This document shows positions 54,256-62,483 of a stretch of 64,000 bases of DNA, piece by piece. The stretch covers positions 1-64,000 of the forward strand of contig JBAROV010000141.1 in NCBI GenBank assembly GCA_049642465.1. Reading direction: 5' to 3'. A program made the translations under genes and the position numbers. This DNA is from CAWDPQ01 sp049642465. GTDB lineage: Bacteria > Acidobacteriota > Vicinamibacteria > Vicinamibacterales > 2-12-FULL-66-21. A model generated the notes under the pieces. That model worked only from the letters and a program-made list of their open reading frames with translations, made no database searches and had not been told where the DNA came from. Numbering within the stretch: position 1 is the first letter of the stretch; each line of letters opens with the position of its first letter.

Positions 54256-55005
54256 TCAGAACCCAATCACGAAGTACAATCCTGCGCCGACGATGCCGCC
54301 GATGATGGGGGCGACGACGGGAATCCAGGCGTAATCCCAGTCGGACGTTCCCTTTCCCGGAATCGGCAGCACGGCATGCGCCAGACGAGGCGCGAGATCT
54401 CGGGCGGGATTGATGGCATATCCCGTTGGTCCTCCGAGCGAAACGCCAATGCCGAGCACGAGCACACCAACGAGCAACGGTTGCAGCCCTCGACTGAACA
54501 CAAACGAAAGATCGACGTCACCCGGCCGGCTGAGCGTCTGCGCGTTGGCGGCAATAGCGAGGATGCCAAACAGCAGGACCGCGGTTCCAATGACTTCGCC
54601 GATCATGTTGGCAGCGGGACGCCGGATGGCCGGACCCGTGCAAAACACCGCGAGCTTCAATCCAGCGTCGGTGGTCGCGCCCCAATGCGGCAGGTACATC
54701 AGCCACACGAGAATGGCGCCGACAAACCCGCCGATCATCTGCGCCGCAATGTAGCCGGGCACGTCCGCCCACGCGAAACTGCCAATCGAGGCGAGGCCAA
54801 TGGTCACGGCCGGATTCAGGTGGGCGCCGCTGATCCGCCCGACCGCGTAGACGGCCATCGCCACGGCAATGCCCCATCCCACGGTAATTACGATCCACCC
54901 GCTGTTCTGCCCCTTCGTTTTGTTCAACACCACGTTGGCGACCACGCCGTCTCCCAGCAGGACGAGGAGCAGCGTGCCTACGACTTCCGCGAGGAGTGTC
55001 TGCAT
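54256..55005 (-). CDS. glpF: Aquaglyceroporin (glycerol facilitator)
   Basis: From the ATG at 55005 the protein is 249 residues with six membrane segments and two half-helices. The first NPA is in GAHLNPAVTIG (near 62), the second in GYAINPARDLAPR (near 196); the Asp after NPAR marks the glycerol-transporting branch rather than water-only aquaporins. It passes glycerol through the inner membrane for GlpK. Reading further upstream runs through a long low-complexity repeat that translates as QSNPIQS-like residues, which is not coding. Confidence 0.95.
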   Translation of the reverse strand: MQTLLAEVVGTLLLVLLGDGVVANVVLNKTKGQNSGWIVITVGWGIAVAMAVYAVGRISGAHLNPAVTIGLASIGSFAWADVPGYIAAQMIGGFVGAILVWLMYLPHWGATTDAGLKLAVFCTGPAIRRPAANMIGEVIGTAVLLFGILAIAANAQTLSRPGDVDLSFVFSRGLQPLLVGVLVLGIGVSLGGPTGYAINPARDLAPRLAHAVLPIPGKGTSDWDYAWIPVVAPIIGGIVGAGLYFVIGF

Positions 55006-55026
55006 GGGGGTGGATATTAGTCCAGG

Positions 55027-55226
55027 TTGCGTTCGACTGACGATTGAGGACTGACGATTGACGATTGCATTGATTGCGGATTGTGGATTGGATTGGAGAC
55101 TGTGGATTGGATTGGATTGGATTGGATTGGAGATTGTGGATTGGATTGGAGATTGTGGATTGGATTGGGGATTGTGGATTGGATTGGGGATTGTGGATTG
55201 AATTGGTGATTGCGGAGACCGGAGAC
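55027..55226. repeat. Repeat island, GGATTG/TGGATTGGATTG units
   Basis: About 200 bases of imperfect 6-8 base units (GGATTG, TGGATTG, GAGATTG) fill the gap between the divergent glpF and glpD genes, so they lie where both promoters should be. Unlike the other islands, this one faces two gene starts rather than a gene end. Confidence 0.85.
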
Positions 55227-55237
55227 CAGAGACGCTC

Positions 55238-56800
55238 GTGAGCCGCCTCGCCACAACACAGGGTGAAACCTACGATCTCGCCATCGTCGGCGGCGGCATC
55301 ATCGGCTCCGGCATTGCGCGCGATGCCGCGCTGCGGGGGCTGCAGGTTGCGCTCTTCGAACGCCGCGACTTCGGCAGCGGCACCACTGCTGCCTCTACCC
55401 GCATCGTCCACGGGGGACTGCGCTACCTGCAGATGCTCGACTTCCGGCTCGTGCGCCTCGATCTGCGCGAGCGTGAGACGTTGCTCCGCATCGCGCCGCA
55501 CCTGGTGCGGCCGCTCGAGTTCCTCATCCCGTTTTACGAGAACGATCGCACATCGGCGTTCAAGCTTCGAGCAGGACTTGCGCTCTACGACGCGCTGAGC
55601 TTCGACAAGAGCCTGCCGTCGCGACGCTGGCTGCCGGCCGCAGAAGCACGAACGATCGATTTTGCCCTCCGGCGATCTGACCTTCGAGGCGCCGCTGCCT
55701 ATTACGACGCGCGCGTCGATTCGCCGGAGCGGTTGACCCTGGAGAATGTGCTCGATGCCGAGAACCACGGGGCGCGGGTGTTCAACTATTGCGAAGTCGT
55801 TCGTGCAACGCCGCACGTGCGAGTTCGGGACACGCTGGACGGAACCGAGGTCGACGTGAACGCTCGGGTCATCGTGAATGCCACCGGCGCGTGGATGGAG
55901 CCGACGACCGAACGCTTCACCGGGCGGCGTCTTGGCCGTATCCGCACTACAAAGGGCATTCACATCGTTGTGCCGCCGCTGGCCGATCACGCGCTGGTGC
56001 TCTACTCCCAGGTTGACGGACGCCTGCTCTTTGCGATTCCACGCGGCGGTCTGACATGGATTGGAACCACCGATACGGATTACCCCGGCGATCCCGCCGA
56101 CGCACGCGCGACGGCGGGTGAGGTGCAGTATCTCGTCGACTCTGTGCAACGCCCGTTTCCGAATCTCACGGCGAACCACGTCCTGTTCACCACGGCAGGG
56201 GTCCGCGCATTGGTACGTCAAGGCGGGCGCGAGTCGTCTGTGTCAAGGATGCACAAAGTAGTCGAGGGGCCGCCGGCCGCGCCCCGCGGCGTGATTTCGG
56301 TGCTTGGCGGTAAGATCACCGGCTATCGCGCGATTGCTGAAGATGCGACGGATGCGGTCTGCCGCCGCCTCGGGGCACGCAACCGAACGTCTTCGACGGC
56401 AGACACGCCGCTTCCCGGCGCTCGCACGGTAGAGGATCGCAAACGGCCAGTCAACAGCGCGCACGATCATTTGGATGAACTGTACGGCACACGGGCGGCA
56501 GAGATCCGGGCGCTCGCGCAATCCACTCCCGAGCTCGCGCGGCCGCTGTCCCCGAAGTATCCGGAGATCGGCGCTGAGGTCGTGTTCGCCGTGCGATTCG
56601 AACACTGCACCAGGCTCTCGGACTTTTTGCGCCGTCGCACCTTGCTGGGCACGACCGACGATCAAGGCTGGGAGGCGGCCGCTGCCGCAGCGGAACTGAT
56701 GGCCAACGAGCTGGGCTGGTCTCGATCGCGAATCGAAGAAGAAACGACCGCGTACCGTGAAGACATCGCCCGGACGCTGGCATTTCGAGACAAATCATGA
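55238..56800 (+). CDS. glpD: Glycerol-3-phosphate dehydrogenase
   Basis: This 520-residue flavoprotein starts at GTG 55238. It has the FAD-binding DLAIVGGGIIGSGIARDAA (near 14-32), GTTAASTRIVHGGLRYLQ and a C-terminal helical cap (about 385-520). It oxidises sn-glycerol-3-phosphate to dihydroxyacetone phosphate and passes electrons to quinone at the inner membrane. It is divergent from glpF-glpK across the repeat island and overlaps the GDPD gene downstream by four bases (ATGA). Confidence 0.95.
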   Translation: MSRLATTQGETYDLAIVGGGIIGSGIARDAALRGLQVALFERRDFGSGTTAASTRIVHGGLRYLQMLDFRLVRLDLRERETLLRIAPHLVRPLEFLIPFYENDRTSAFKLRAGLALYDALSFDKSLPSRRWLPAAEARTIDFALRRSDLRGAAAYYDARVDSPERLTLENVLDAENHGARVFNYCEVVRATPHVRVRDTLDGTEVDVNARVIVNATGAWMEPTTERFTGRRLGRIRTTKGIHIVVPPLADHALVLYSQVDGRLLFAIPRGGLTWIGTTDTDYPGDPADARATAGEVQYLVDSVQRPFPNLTANHVLFTTAGVRALVRQGGRESSVSRMHKVVEGPPAAPRGVISVLGGKITGYRAIAEDATDAVCRRLGARNRTSSTADTPLPGARTVEDRKRPVNSAHDHLDELYGTRAAEIRALAQSTPELARPLSPKYPEIGAEVVFAVRFEHCTRLSDFLRRRTLLGTTDDQGWEAAAAAAELMANELGWSRSRIEEETTAYREDIARTLAFRDKS

Positions 56801-57753
56801 TCACATACGCTCCAACGAACCCGCGTCGCCGGCTGCTCCATCTCCTCTTCGTCCTGGCCGGCGTCGCGTTGGCTTCCGCTTCCGCCGTGTTGTCAGGACA
56901 GCAGACCCGCAAGATCGTCATCGCCCACCGCGGCGCGTCAGCGTATGCGCCAGAGCACACGATCGCCGCTTACCGGCTGGCGCTCGAGCAAAGAGCCGAT
57001 TTCGTCGAACAGGATCTGCAAATCTCAAAAGACGGCGTGCTCGTGTGCCTCCACGACCTCACCCTCGAGCGCACGACCAACGTCGAAGAGGTCTTCCCCA
57101 CGCGAAGCGTTGCGGGGCCCAACGGACGTCCGAGCTGGAACGTTTCGGACTTCACGCTGCCGGAGCTCAAAACGCTCGATGCGGGATCGTGGTTCGATGC
57201 GAAATTCAAAGGGGAACGGATTCCTACATTTCAGGAAGCCATCGATCTCGTGCGCGGCAAAGCCGGTCTCTATCCCGAAACGAAGGGCCCGGAGGTGTAC
57301 GGCCGGCGCGGGTTCGACATGGAAAAGCTCCTGCTGGATCAGCTGAGGAGCAACAAGCTGGACACGCGCGACGCGACTCCGAACACGCCAGTGATCATCC
57401 AGTCTTTCTCAGCAGAAAGTCTGCAGAAGATCCGAAAAGCGGGAAGCACTTTGCTTTTGACGTTTCTGGTCAGCGATTTGGACCAGGAGCGCGGCCGATG
57501 GCTGACCGACGCCGGACTGAAGCAGGTCCGCCAGTTTGCGGACGGCCTCGGGCCGGCGAAAGCGCTCTTGCTCGCCGACCCGACGCTGGCTCCCCGCGCG
57601 CACGGCGCCGGGCTCACGTTGACGCCGTACACTTTCCGCTCAGCCGGACTACCCCCAGGCAAGACGGTCAACCAAGAAATGTCGGACTTTCTCTATCGCA
57701 TCGGCGTCGATGCGCTTTTCACCGACAATCCCGATCAGTTCCCCAGGCGCTGA
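56797..57753 (+). CDS. Secreted glycerophosphodiester phosphodiesterase
   Basis: This 318-residue protein has a signal peptide (about 1-35) and the GDPD TIM-barrel motifs: H44/R45 in IAHRGASAY, E71/D73 in VEQDLQIS and H87 in CLHDLTLERT. It cleaves glycerophosphodiesters to glycerol-3-phosphate plus an alcohol, which would feed GlpD next door. Translationally coupled to glpD. It converges with the alpha/beta hydrolase gene with a 19-base overlap. Confidence 0.92.
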   Translation: MITYAPTNPRRRLLHLLFVLAGVALASASAVLSGQQTRKIVIAHRGASAYAPEHTIAAYRLALEQRADFVEQDLQISKDGVLVCLHDLTLERTTNVEEVFPTRSVAGPNGRPSWNVSDFTLPELKTLDAGSWFDAKFKGERIPTFQEAIDLVRGKAGLYPETKGPEVYGRRGFDMEKLLLDQLRSNKLDTRDATPNTPVIIQSFSAESLQKIRKAGSTLLLTFLVSDLDQERGRWLTDAGLKQVRQFADGLGPAKALLLADPTLAPRAHGAGLTLTPYTFRSAGLPPGKTVNQEMSDFLYRIGVDALFTDNPDQFPRR

Positions 57754-58670
57754 GTCACCGGTTTTTTCACCGGCTGATCGATGAAGTCGAGCACGGTGCG
57801 ATTGAACCCCGACGGATTGTCATAGGACATCACATGCGCCGCGCTGGAAACCACTGCCAGCCGGCTGCCGGCGATGCATCGTCCCGCCATTTCATTGGTC
57901 TTGGTGAAGAACTCCGGGGTGCGTTCACCACGCACGAGAAGCGTGGGAACCTTCACGGCGCGGAGCACATCGCACGACAGTGGTACCTGGGGCGCCGCAA
58001 ATAACAGCGGCAGCGTCCGCGAGTTGTCCGTCAGGATTTGACGCAATTCCGCCGGCAGCTTATCGAAGTTCTCCGGCGAGTCCCCCGATACGAGCGCGAA
58101 CAGAAGCTTCGTGGCTCCGAGCGCATCTCCTGATTTGACCGCTGCCATCATGGGAGCCGCGCCCTTGCCCCAGGCTTCAAGCGCGCCCTTGCCGTCGGGA
58201 GACTCGGCGAGCAGAGAAAACAATGCCGGCTCCGCCAGCGTGAGCGTGCGAATGAGCTGCGGCTCTTTCGTGGCAACCATCGCGGCGAGCAGACCGCCGT
58301 ACGACAGTCCGACGAGGTGCACGGGACCGGCTTTGAGGCCAGTAATCAACGCCGCCAGATCGGCCGCGTGCAATTCCGCCGAGTACTGCTTCCCATCGTC
58401 CGCCCACGGCACCGTGCCGTGATATCGCAGGGTGTAAGCAACGAAGCGGTGAGTTTTTGCGAACGCCTCGCGCTGCGGCTCCCAGAACCTGAGATCCGCA
58501 ACGGCTCCGTGGACGAAGACGACCGGTGTGCCCTTTCCTTCCTCGAAATACGCGAGATCGGCGCCGTTGGCCCGCATCACGCGGATCTGAGGCGGGTTGC
58601 CCTGAGCAACGAGCGCGGCCGTCGCCGTGACGAACGCAAGTGCCAGCGCCGTGAATCGATAGCGAGACAT
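57735..58670 (-). CDS. Secreted alpha/beta hydrolase
   Basis: This 311-residue protein has a signal peptide (about 1-22), oxyanion-hole HGAVADLRFW, nucleophile S123 in VGLSYGG, and the catalytic His in SSAAHVMSY near 286. It resembles esterases, epoxide hydrolases or haloperoxidase-like hydrolases; substrate unknown. It starts 20 bases after the stop of a receptor remnant and may once have been downstream of that receptor gene. Confidence 0.85.
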   Translation of the reverse strand: MSRYRFTALALAFVTATAALVAQGNPPQIRVMRANGADLAYFEEGKGTPVVFVHGAVADLRFWEPQREAFAKTHRFVAYTLRYHGTVPWADDGKQYSAELHAADLAALITGLKAGPVHLVGLSYGGLLAAMVATKEPQLIRTLTLAEPALFSLLAESPDGKGALEAWGKGAAPMMAAVKSGDALGATKLLFALVSGDSPENFDKLPAELRQILTDNSRTLPLLFAAPQVPLSCDVLRAVKVPTLLVRGERTPEFFTKTNEMAGRCIAGSRLAVVSSAAHVMSYDNPSGFNRTVLDFIDQPVKKPVTQRLGN

Positions 58671-58690
58671 GTTCGCCTCCTGGGTCGACT

Positions 58691-58807
58691 TCAGAACATC
58701 AGCTTCAATCCCAACTGCAGCTGCCTTGGATCATACGTCGCCGCGATGGTCCCGAACGCCGTGGCGCCTCGGTTGCCGTTCGGGGCCCGGAAGTCCGTGC
58801 GATTCAG
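58691..58807 (-). pseudogene. C-terminal remnant of an Oar-like TonB-dependent receptor
   Basis: The last 38 codons before the stop at 58691 read NRTDFRAPNGNRGATAFGTI, then ATYDPRQLQLGLKLMF. This is the ending of Oar/Cna-B-type TonB-dependent receptors common in acidobacteria, with a terminal aromatic residue that marks an outer-membrane barrel. Upstream (58808-58872) nothing of the roughly 1000-residue receptor remains. It is therefore a deletion remnant. The match is from memory of that family's usual ending. Confidence 0.7.
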
Positions 58808-58872
58808 TTGGAGAGGGCACATTCTATTACACGGGTTCCTCGAGCGAGGACCTCCCCCGAACGCCTGGGATG

Positions 58873-59265
58873 TCACGCGATCGCCAACGATCTCCGCAGG
58901 CCCAGAAACTGCAGCTCCGCGAGCACCGCCACCACGACAGCCTGAAACAGGACGAATGCCGTGCCGAGCGCAGTCGGTTCAATGAAGCCCTCGATCAGAG
59001 CCAGGACACTTGCCGCCGCCCAACCCAGGTTCAGCGACACAACCATCCACACTCGCGAGCGCGTGACGTGCCGCGAGAAGTAAAGCACCATCCCGGCAAA
59101 GGGCAACAACGCCACACCGGCGGCACGCATCAACGCCGCGGGGATGTTCAACAGCGGCTCGACCGCTCCTGCGGCGACGATCATTGCGAGACCAGCGACT
59201 CCACTGATGAGGGCGTCAGCTACGAGCAAGCGGCGAACTGCGATCGGGGACGTGAATGCGTTCAT
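58873..59265 (-). CDS. Small four-segment membrane protein
   Basis: This 130-residue protein has about four membrane segments (roughly 12-32, 42-62, 72-92, 98-118) with short loops. It is divergent from an XRE/MmyB-type regulator gene, with a 100-base gap that holds a perfect palindrome. I do not recognise a family. By position it is the likely target of that regulator. Confidence 0.7.
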   Translation of the reverse strand: MNAFTSPIAVRRLLVADALISGVAGLAMIVAAGAVEPLLNIPAALMRAAGVALLPFAGMVLYFSRHVTRSRVWMVVSLNLGWAAASVLALIEGFIEPTALGTAFVLFQAVVVAVLAELQFLGLRRSLAIA

Positions 59266-59314
59266 CGGAACCTCCTTGATGGTCCGATGATCGACGGCTG
59301 CCGGCCGAGTGTCG

Positions 59315-59331
59315 ATTACCTGTGAGGTAAT
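59315..59331. promoter_or_regulatory. Palindromic operator candidate ATTACCTGTGAGGTAAT
   Basis: A 17-base element with perfect 7-base arms (ATTACCT, GTG, AGGTAAT) lies in the gap between the membrane-protein gene (start 59265) and the regulator gene (start 59366). XRE-type regulators bind such short palindromes as dimers. It is the only one of this kind I noticed in the gap. Confidence 0.65.
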
Positions 59332-59365
59332 TGGCGCGCTTCGTCGGCTGGACTATCGTTGCAGC

Positions 59366-60163
59366 ATGATTGCGACTCCCCGGCCAGTCGGCGATCTGCT
59401 GCGCGAGTGGCGGCAGCGCCGCCGCGTCAGTCAGCTCGATCTCGCCCTCGACGCCGAGATCTCTCCAAAACATGTCAGCTTCATCGAGAGCGGGCGAGCG
59501 CAACCGAGCCGCGAGATGATTCTGCGGCTTGCTGAGCATCTCGACGTGCCGCTCCGCGAACGCAACGCGCTGCTTCACGCTGGAGGGTATGCGCCAGTGT
59601 TCACGGAACGTTCGTTGGACGATCCGGCGCTCGCGTCGGCCCGTGCGGCCGTCGATCTGGTGCTGAAGGGGCACGAACCATTTCCTGCCATTGCCGTTGA
59701 CCGCCACTGGTCGTTGATGGCTGCCAACAGCGCCATCGGCTTTCTGCTCGAGGGCGTCGATCCAGCGCTTCTTGCGCCGCCGACCAATGTCCTGCGCGTG
59801 AGCCTTCACCCCAAGGGTCTTGGCGCTCGCATCGCGAACTTCGTCGAGTGGCGCGAACACGTCCTCGAGCGGCTGCGCCGCCAGGTCGATGCCACGAACG
59901 ATGCCGCGCTGAAGGATCTGTTGCTGGAACTGCGTGAGTACCCGGTCCCGGAAGATGCGGACGACCCACCACGACCGGCGCGCGACTACGCTGGGGTCGT
60001 GGTGCCGTTCGAACTGCGCACACCTGCGGGAATAATGGCCTTCTTTGGCACGACGACCGTCTTCGGCACGCCAGTGGACATCACGCTCTCGGAGCTCGCC
60101 GTCGAAGCGTTTTTCCCGGCGGATGAAGCGACGGCGCGGGCGCTTCGCGCGACCGTGAGCTGA
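59366..60163 (+). CDS. XRE-family regulator with MmyB-like ligand domain
   Basis: From the ATG at 59366 the protein is 265 residues. It has an N-terminal XRE helix-turn-helix (QLDLALDAEISPKHVSFIESGRA, near 29-51) and a C-terminal MmyB-like PAS-type domain (about 95-265) with DRHWSLMAANSA and a PFELRTPAGIMAFFGTTTVFGTP segment. Such regulators are thought to bind fatty-acid-like ligands and often face their target gene. The frame is open to 59309 but that start would read through the palindrome; ATG 59366 fits the domain start. Confidence 0.88.
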   Translation: MIATPRPVGDLLREWRQRRRVSQLDLALDAEISPKHVSFIESGRAQPSREMILRLAEHLDVPLRERNALLHAGGYAPVFTERSLDDPALASARAAVDLVLKGHEPFPAIAVDRHWSLMAANSAIGFLLEGVDPALLAPPTNVLRVSLHPKGLGARIANFVEWREHVLERLRRQVDATNDAALKDLLLELREYPVPEDADDPPRPARDYAGVVVPFELRTPAGIMAFFGTTTVFGTPVDITLSELAVEAFFPADEATARALRATVS

Positions 60164-60213
60164 CCTTCGATTCGCGAGTACCATACGCGCATGCCGCAGC
60201 GCCTGGAACTCGC

Positions 60214-60960
60214 GTGCCCGAACTGACAGCGTCGCAGTGGCTGCTCGCCGTCGTAGGGGCGCTCGGCCTCGGAATCGGAAAAGCGGGTCTCGCGGGGATG
60301 AGCCTTCTCCACGTGCTCATCTTTGCCTTCCTCTTTGGCGCCAGAGATTCAACGGGCATCGTGCTGCCGATGCTGCTCATGGGCGACATCGGCGCCGTCA
60401 GGCTGTTTCACCAGCACGCGCGCTGGGATCACGTCCGCCGCATGCTCCCGCCCGCGTGCATTGGCGTCGTCGGCGGCGCGCTGCTCATGCGCGGTCTCAC
60501 CGACACGGCATTCAAACCCACGATTGGCTGGATCATCCTCACGCTGACAATCCTCCAGATCGTTCGGATCTACCACCCCGACTGGTTCGGTACCATCCCG
60601 CACGCGCGTTGGTTTGCGTGGACGATGGGACTGCTGGCCGGCGCGACGACGATGCTGGCGAATGCAGCGGGACCGGTGTTTGCGATTTACTTATTGGCGC
60701 TGGCCCTGCCGAAGTTCGAATTCGTCGGCACGAGCGCGTGGTTCTTCCTCATCATCAACGCGTTCAAGGTGCCGTTCAGCGTCGCGCTCGGGCTCATTCA
60801 CGGTCAGACGCTGCTGCTGAATTTCCTGCTGCTGCCCGCGATCATCGCGGGCCTGCTCGGCGGACGATGGATCGTCCGCCACGTGCCGCAACGGATCTTC
60901 GATGGTCTGCTGCTCACCTTTGCGGGCGTGGCGGCGCTCCGGTTGATCGGGGTGTTGTGA
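60214..60960 (+). CDS. TSUP (TauE/SafE) family membrane permease
   Basis: This 248-residue protein has eight or so membrane segments and the TSUP halves GLGIGKAGLAGMSLLHVLIF (near 17-36) and AWTMGLLAGATTMLANAAGPV (near 135-155). Start is GTG 60214. It is shorter than and distinct from the permease at 20-937. Substrate unknown; no sulfur-metabolism genes are next to it. Confidence 0.88.
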   Translation: MPELTASQWLLAVVGALGLGIGKAGLAGMSLLHVLIFAFLFGARDSTGIVLPMLLMGDIGAVRLFHQHARWDHVRRMLPPACIGVVGGALLMRGLTDTAFKPTIGWIILTLTILQIVRIYHPDWFGTIPHARWFAWTMGLLAGATTMLANAAGPVFAIYLLALALPKFEFVGTSAWFFLIINAFKVPFSVALGLIHGQTLLLNFLLLPAIIAGLLGGRWIVRHVPQRIFDGLLLTFAGVAALRLIGVL

Positions 60961-60979
60961 GGCAGTTGGGCGTTGTGAG

Positions 60980-61516
60980 TTATCTGCGGCTCGACGGCGG
61001 GACCATCCCTTTGATGCGGAAGTAGGTCACGAGATTGCCGTAGTGTTCCTGGACGTGACCGGTGTTGCCGATGAGCGCACCGGCACGCGGGCGGCTGCCC
61101 ATCCCGAACGGCATCGTGACAGCCTCGCCCGCGGTGCGATCGGTGAGGGCTTTGAAGGCCGTGTCGCAATAGGCAATGGAATCGTTGACCGCTTTCGCGA
61201 TGTCCGCCTTGGTCTTCGCCGTCTTCTCGAAGTGATCCTCGCTGAACGGGCTCTTCTCCGCCCGCGCGGCGGCGCAGAACTCGTAATTCGCCCCGGCGAC
61301 GTGCGCGAGGATCTGCCCGAACGTGCGGACGCCGTCGGTTGGTTTGAAGCTGTAGTCCGGCTCGGGCATCAGCTCGGCCGACTGCTGGACGTTTCTTTTG
61401 GCGTCGTTCCAGGCCTGACGGATGGACTCGCTGATGGGGTCGGTCGATTGCGCCGACGCCGGCAACGCGAGGAGCAACACCAACACACCTGACATAGTCA
61501 TCGTTCGAACAGACAT
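60980..61516 (-). CDS. DinB-family protein, exported
   Basis: This 178-residue protein has a signal peptide (about 1-22), which is unusual for a DinB-type four-helix bundle but common in acidobacteria. The family's metal-site region is visible as FGQILAHVAGANYEF (near 65-79) and NTGHVQEHYGNLVTYFRIKGMVPPSSR at the end. DinB-like proteins are putative metal-dependent thiol-S-transferases or hydrolases. Divergent from the wHTH-FHA gene. Confidence 0.85.
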   Translation of the reverse strand: MSVRTMTMSGVLVLLLALPASAQSTDPISESIRQAWNDAKRNVQQSAELMPEPDYSFKPTDGVRTFGQILAHVAGANYEFCAAARAEKSPFSEDHFEKTAKTKADIAKAVNDSIAYCDTAFKALTDRTAGEAVTMPFGMGSRPRAGALIGNTGHVQEHYGNLVTYFRIKGMVPPSSRR

Positions 61517-61560
61517 TCTCCCCTCCTCTACAACGACAATCGGAAGCCTACCGAATTCTC

Positions 61561-62343
61561 ATGTCTTTCCCAAGATCCAAAACACGCGTGGACGGTATCC
61601 TGCTATCCGAGACACCGCAGCCCGTGATGGCGAGACTGCTAAAATACCCCGCCGGACTCGATGGATCCGAGCAGGATCCGACGCACGGAGGCGGTGTGTA
61701 TCGGTTCGACGACTTCACCGTTGATACCCAGACTCGACGGCTGCTCCGAAACGGCGAGGAACGGCACCTGTCGCCCAAAGCGTTCGATCTACTCGTGCTG
61801 CTAATCGACAACCGTGCTCGCGCGATGTCGAAGACTGAACTGCACGAGAAGCTCTGGCCATCCACCTACGTGCTCGAGACGAACCTGGCCGGGCTGGTGG
61901 CTGAAACCCGTCAGGCGCTCGGCGATTCCGCCGCCGAACCGCGCTACGTTCGCACCGTCCACCGCTTCGGGTACTGGTTCATTGGATCGATTCAAGGCGA
62001 GAACAGCGCTGAACCAGCTGTGCGATCGCCGGTGAAGTATTGGTTGATTTGGGAAACACGCCAGGTGCCGCTCAGCGAGGGCTCGAACATTCTCGGCCGG
62101 GCACCGGACGCCGAAGTCTGGATCGACGCCCTTGGTGTGTCTCGCCACCACGCACGCATTACCTTGTCGGGTGCGGACGCCACCGTCGAAGATCTGGGGA
62201 GCAAGAACGGCACCTACCTGCGCGGCACACGGCTCACGACACCGTGCCGTCTCTCCGATGGCGATCAGATCCGGCTCGGATCCGTGGTCGTCACCTTCCG
62301 CATACCGCCGCCGACGGGTTCCACGGAAACCACCTCTCACTGA
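61561..62343 (+). CDS. Winged-helix DNA-binding protein with FHA domain
   Basis: This 260-residue protein combines an OmpR/PhoB-type winged helix (about 47-143; TRRLLRNGEERHLSPKAFDLLVLL and TVHRFGYWF) with a C-terminal FHA domain (about 165-250; SNILGRAPDAEVWIDALGVSRHHARI and LGSKNGTYLRG, with the phosphothreonine-binding R/S/H/N residues). There is no receiver domain. It may couple Ser/Thr kinase signalling to transcription. The start is uncertain: ATG 61627 would give 238 residues and both domains remain. Confidence 0.85.
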   Translation: MSFPRSKTRVDGILLSETPQPVMARLLKYPAGLDGSEQDPTHGGGVYRFDDFTVDTQTRRLLRNGEERHLSPKAFDLLVLLIDNRARAMSKTELHEKLWPSTYVLETNLAGLVAETRQALGDSAAEPRYVRTVHRFGYWFIGSIQGENSAEPAVRSPVKYWLIWETRQVPLSEGSNILGRAPDAEVWIDALGVSRHHARITLSGADATVEDLGSKNGTYLRGTRLTTPCRLSDGDQIRLGSVVVTFRIPPPTGSTETTSH

Positions 62344-62483
62344 CGCGTCAACGTTTGTGGCACCACAGAATCAACATCGAATCGCCACGTCTTCCCGAAG
62401 ACCCCCGTGCGCACGGTGCGTATCCTCCTCCGTGAATCGCCCGCACATCAATCAACCCAGGCGGGTGCACAAAGGAGGATCTC

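Noticed and set aside
55027..55254. N-terminal extension of GlpF
   Set aside because: The extra residues (QSNPIQS-like) are a translation of low-complexity repeat; aquaporin homology begins at the ATG at 55005.
54518..56221. 567-residue open frame on the minus strand
   Set aside because: It is antisense to glpD and runs through the GGATTG repeat and glpF in the wrong frame; no domain is visible.
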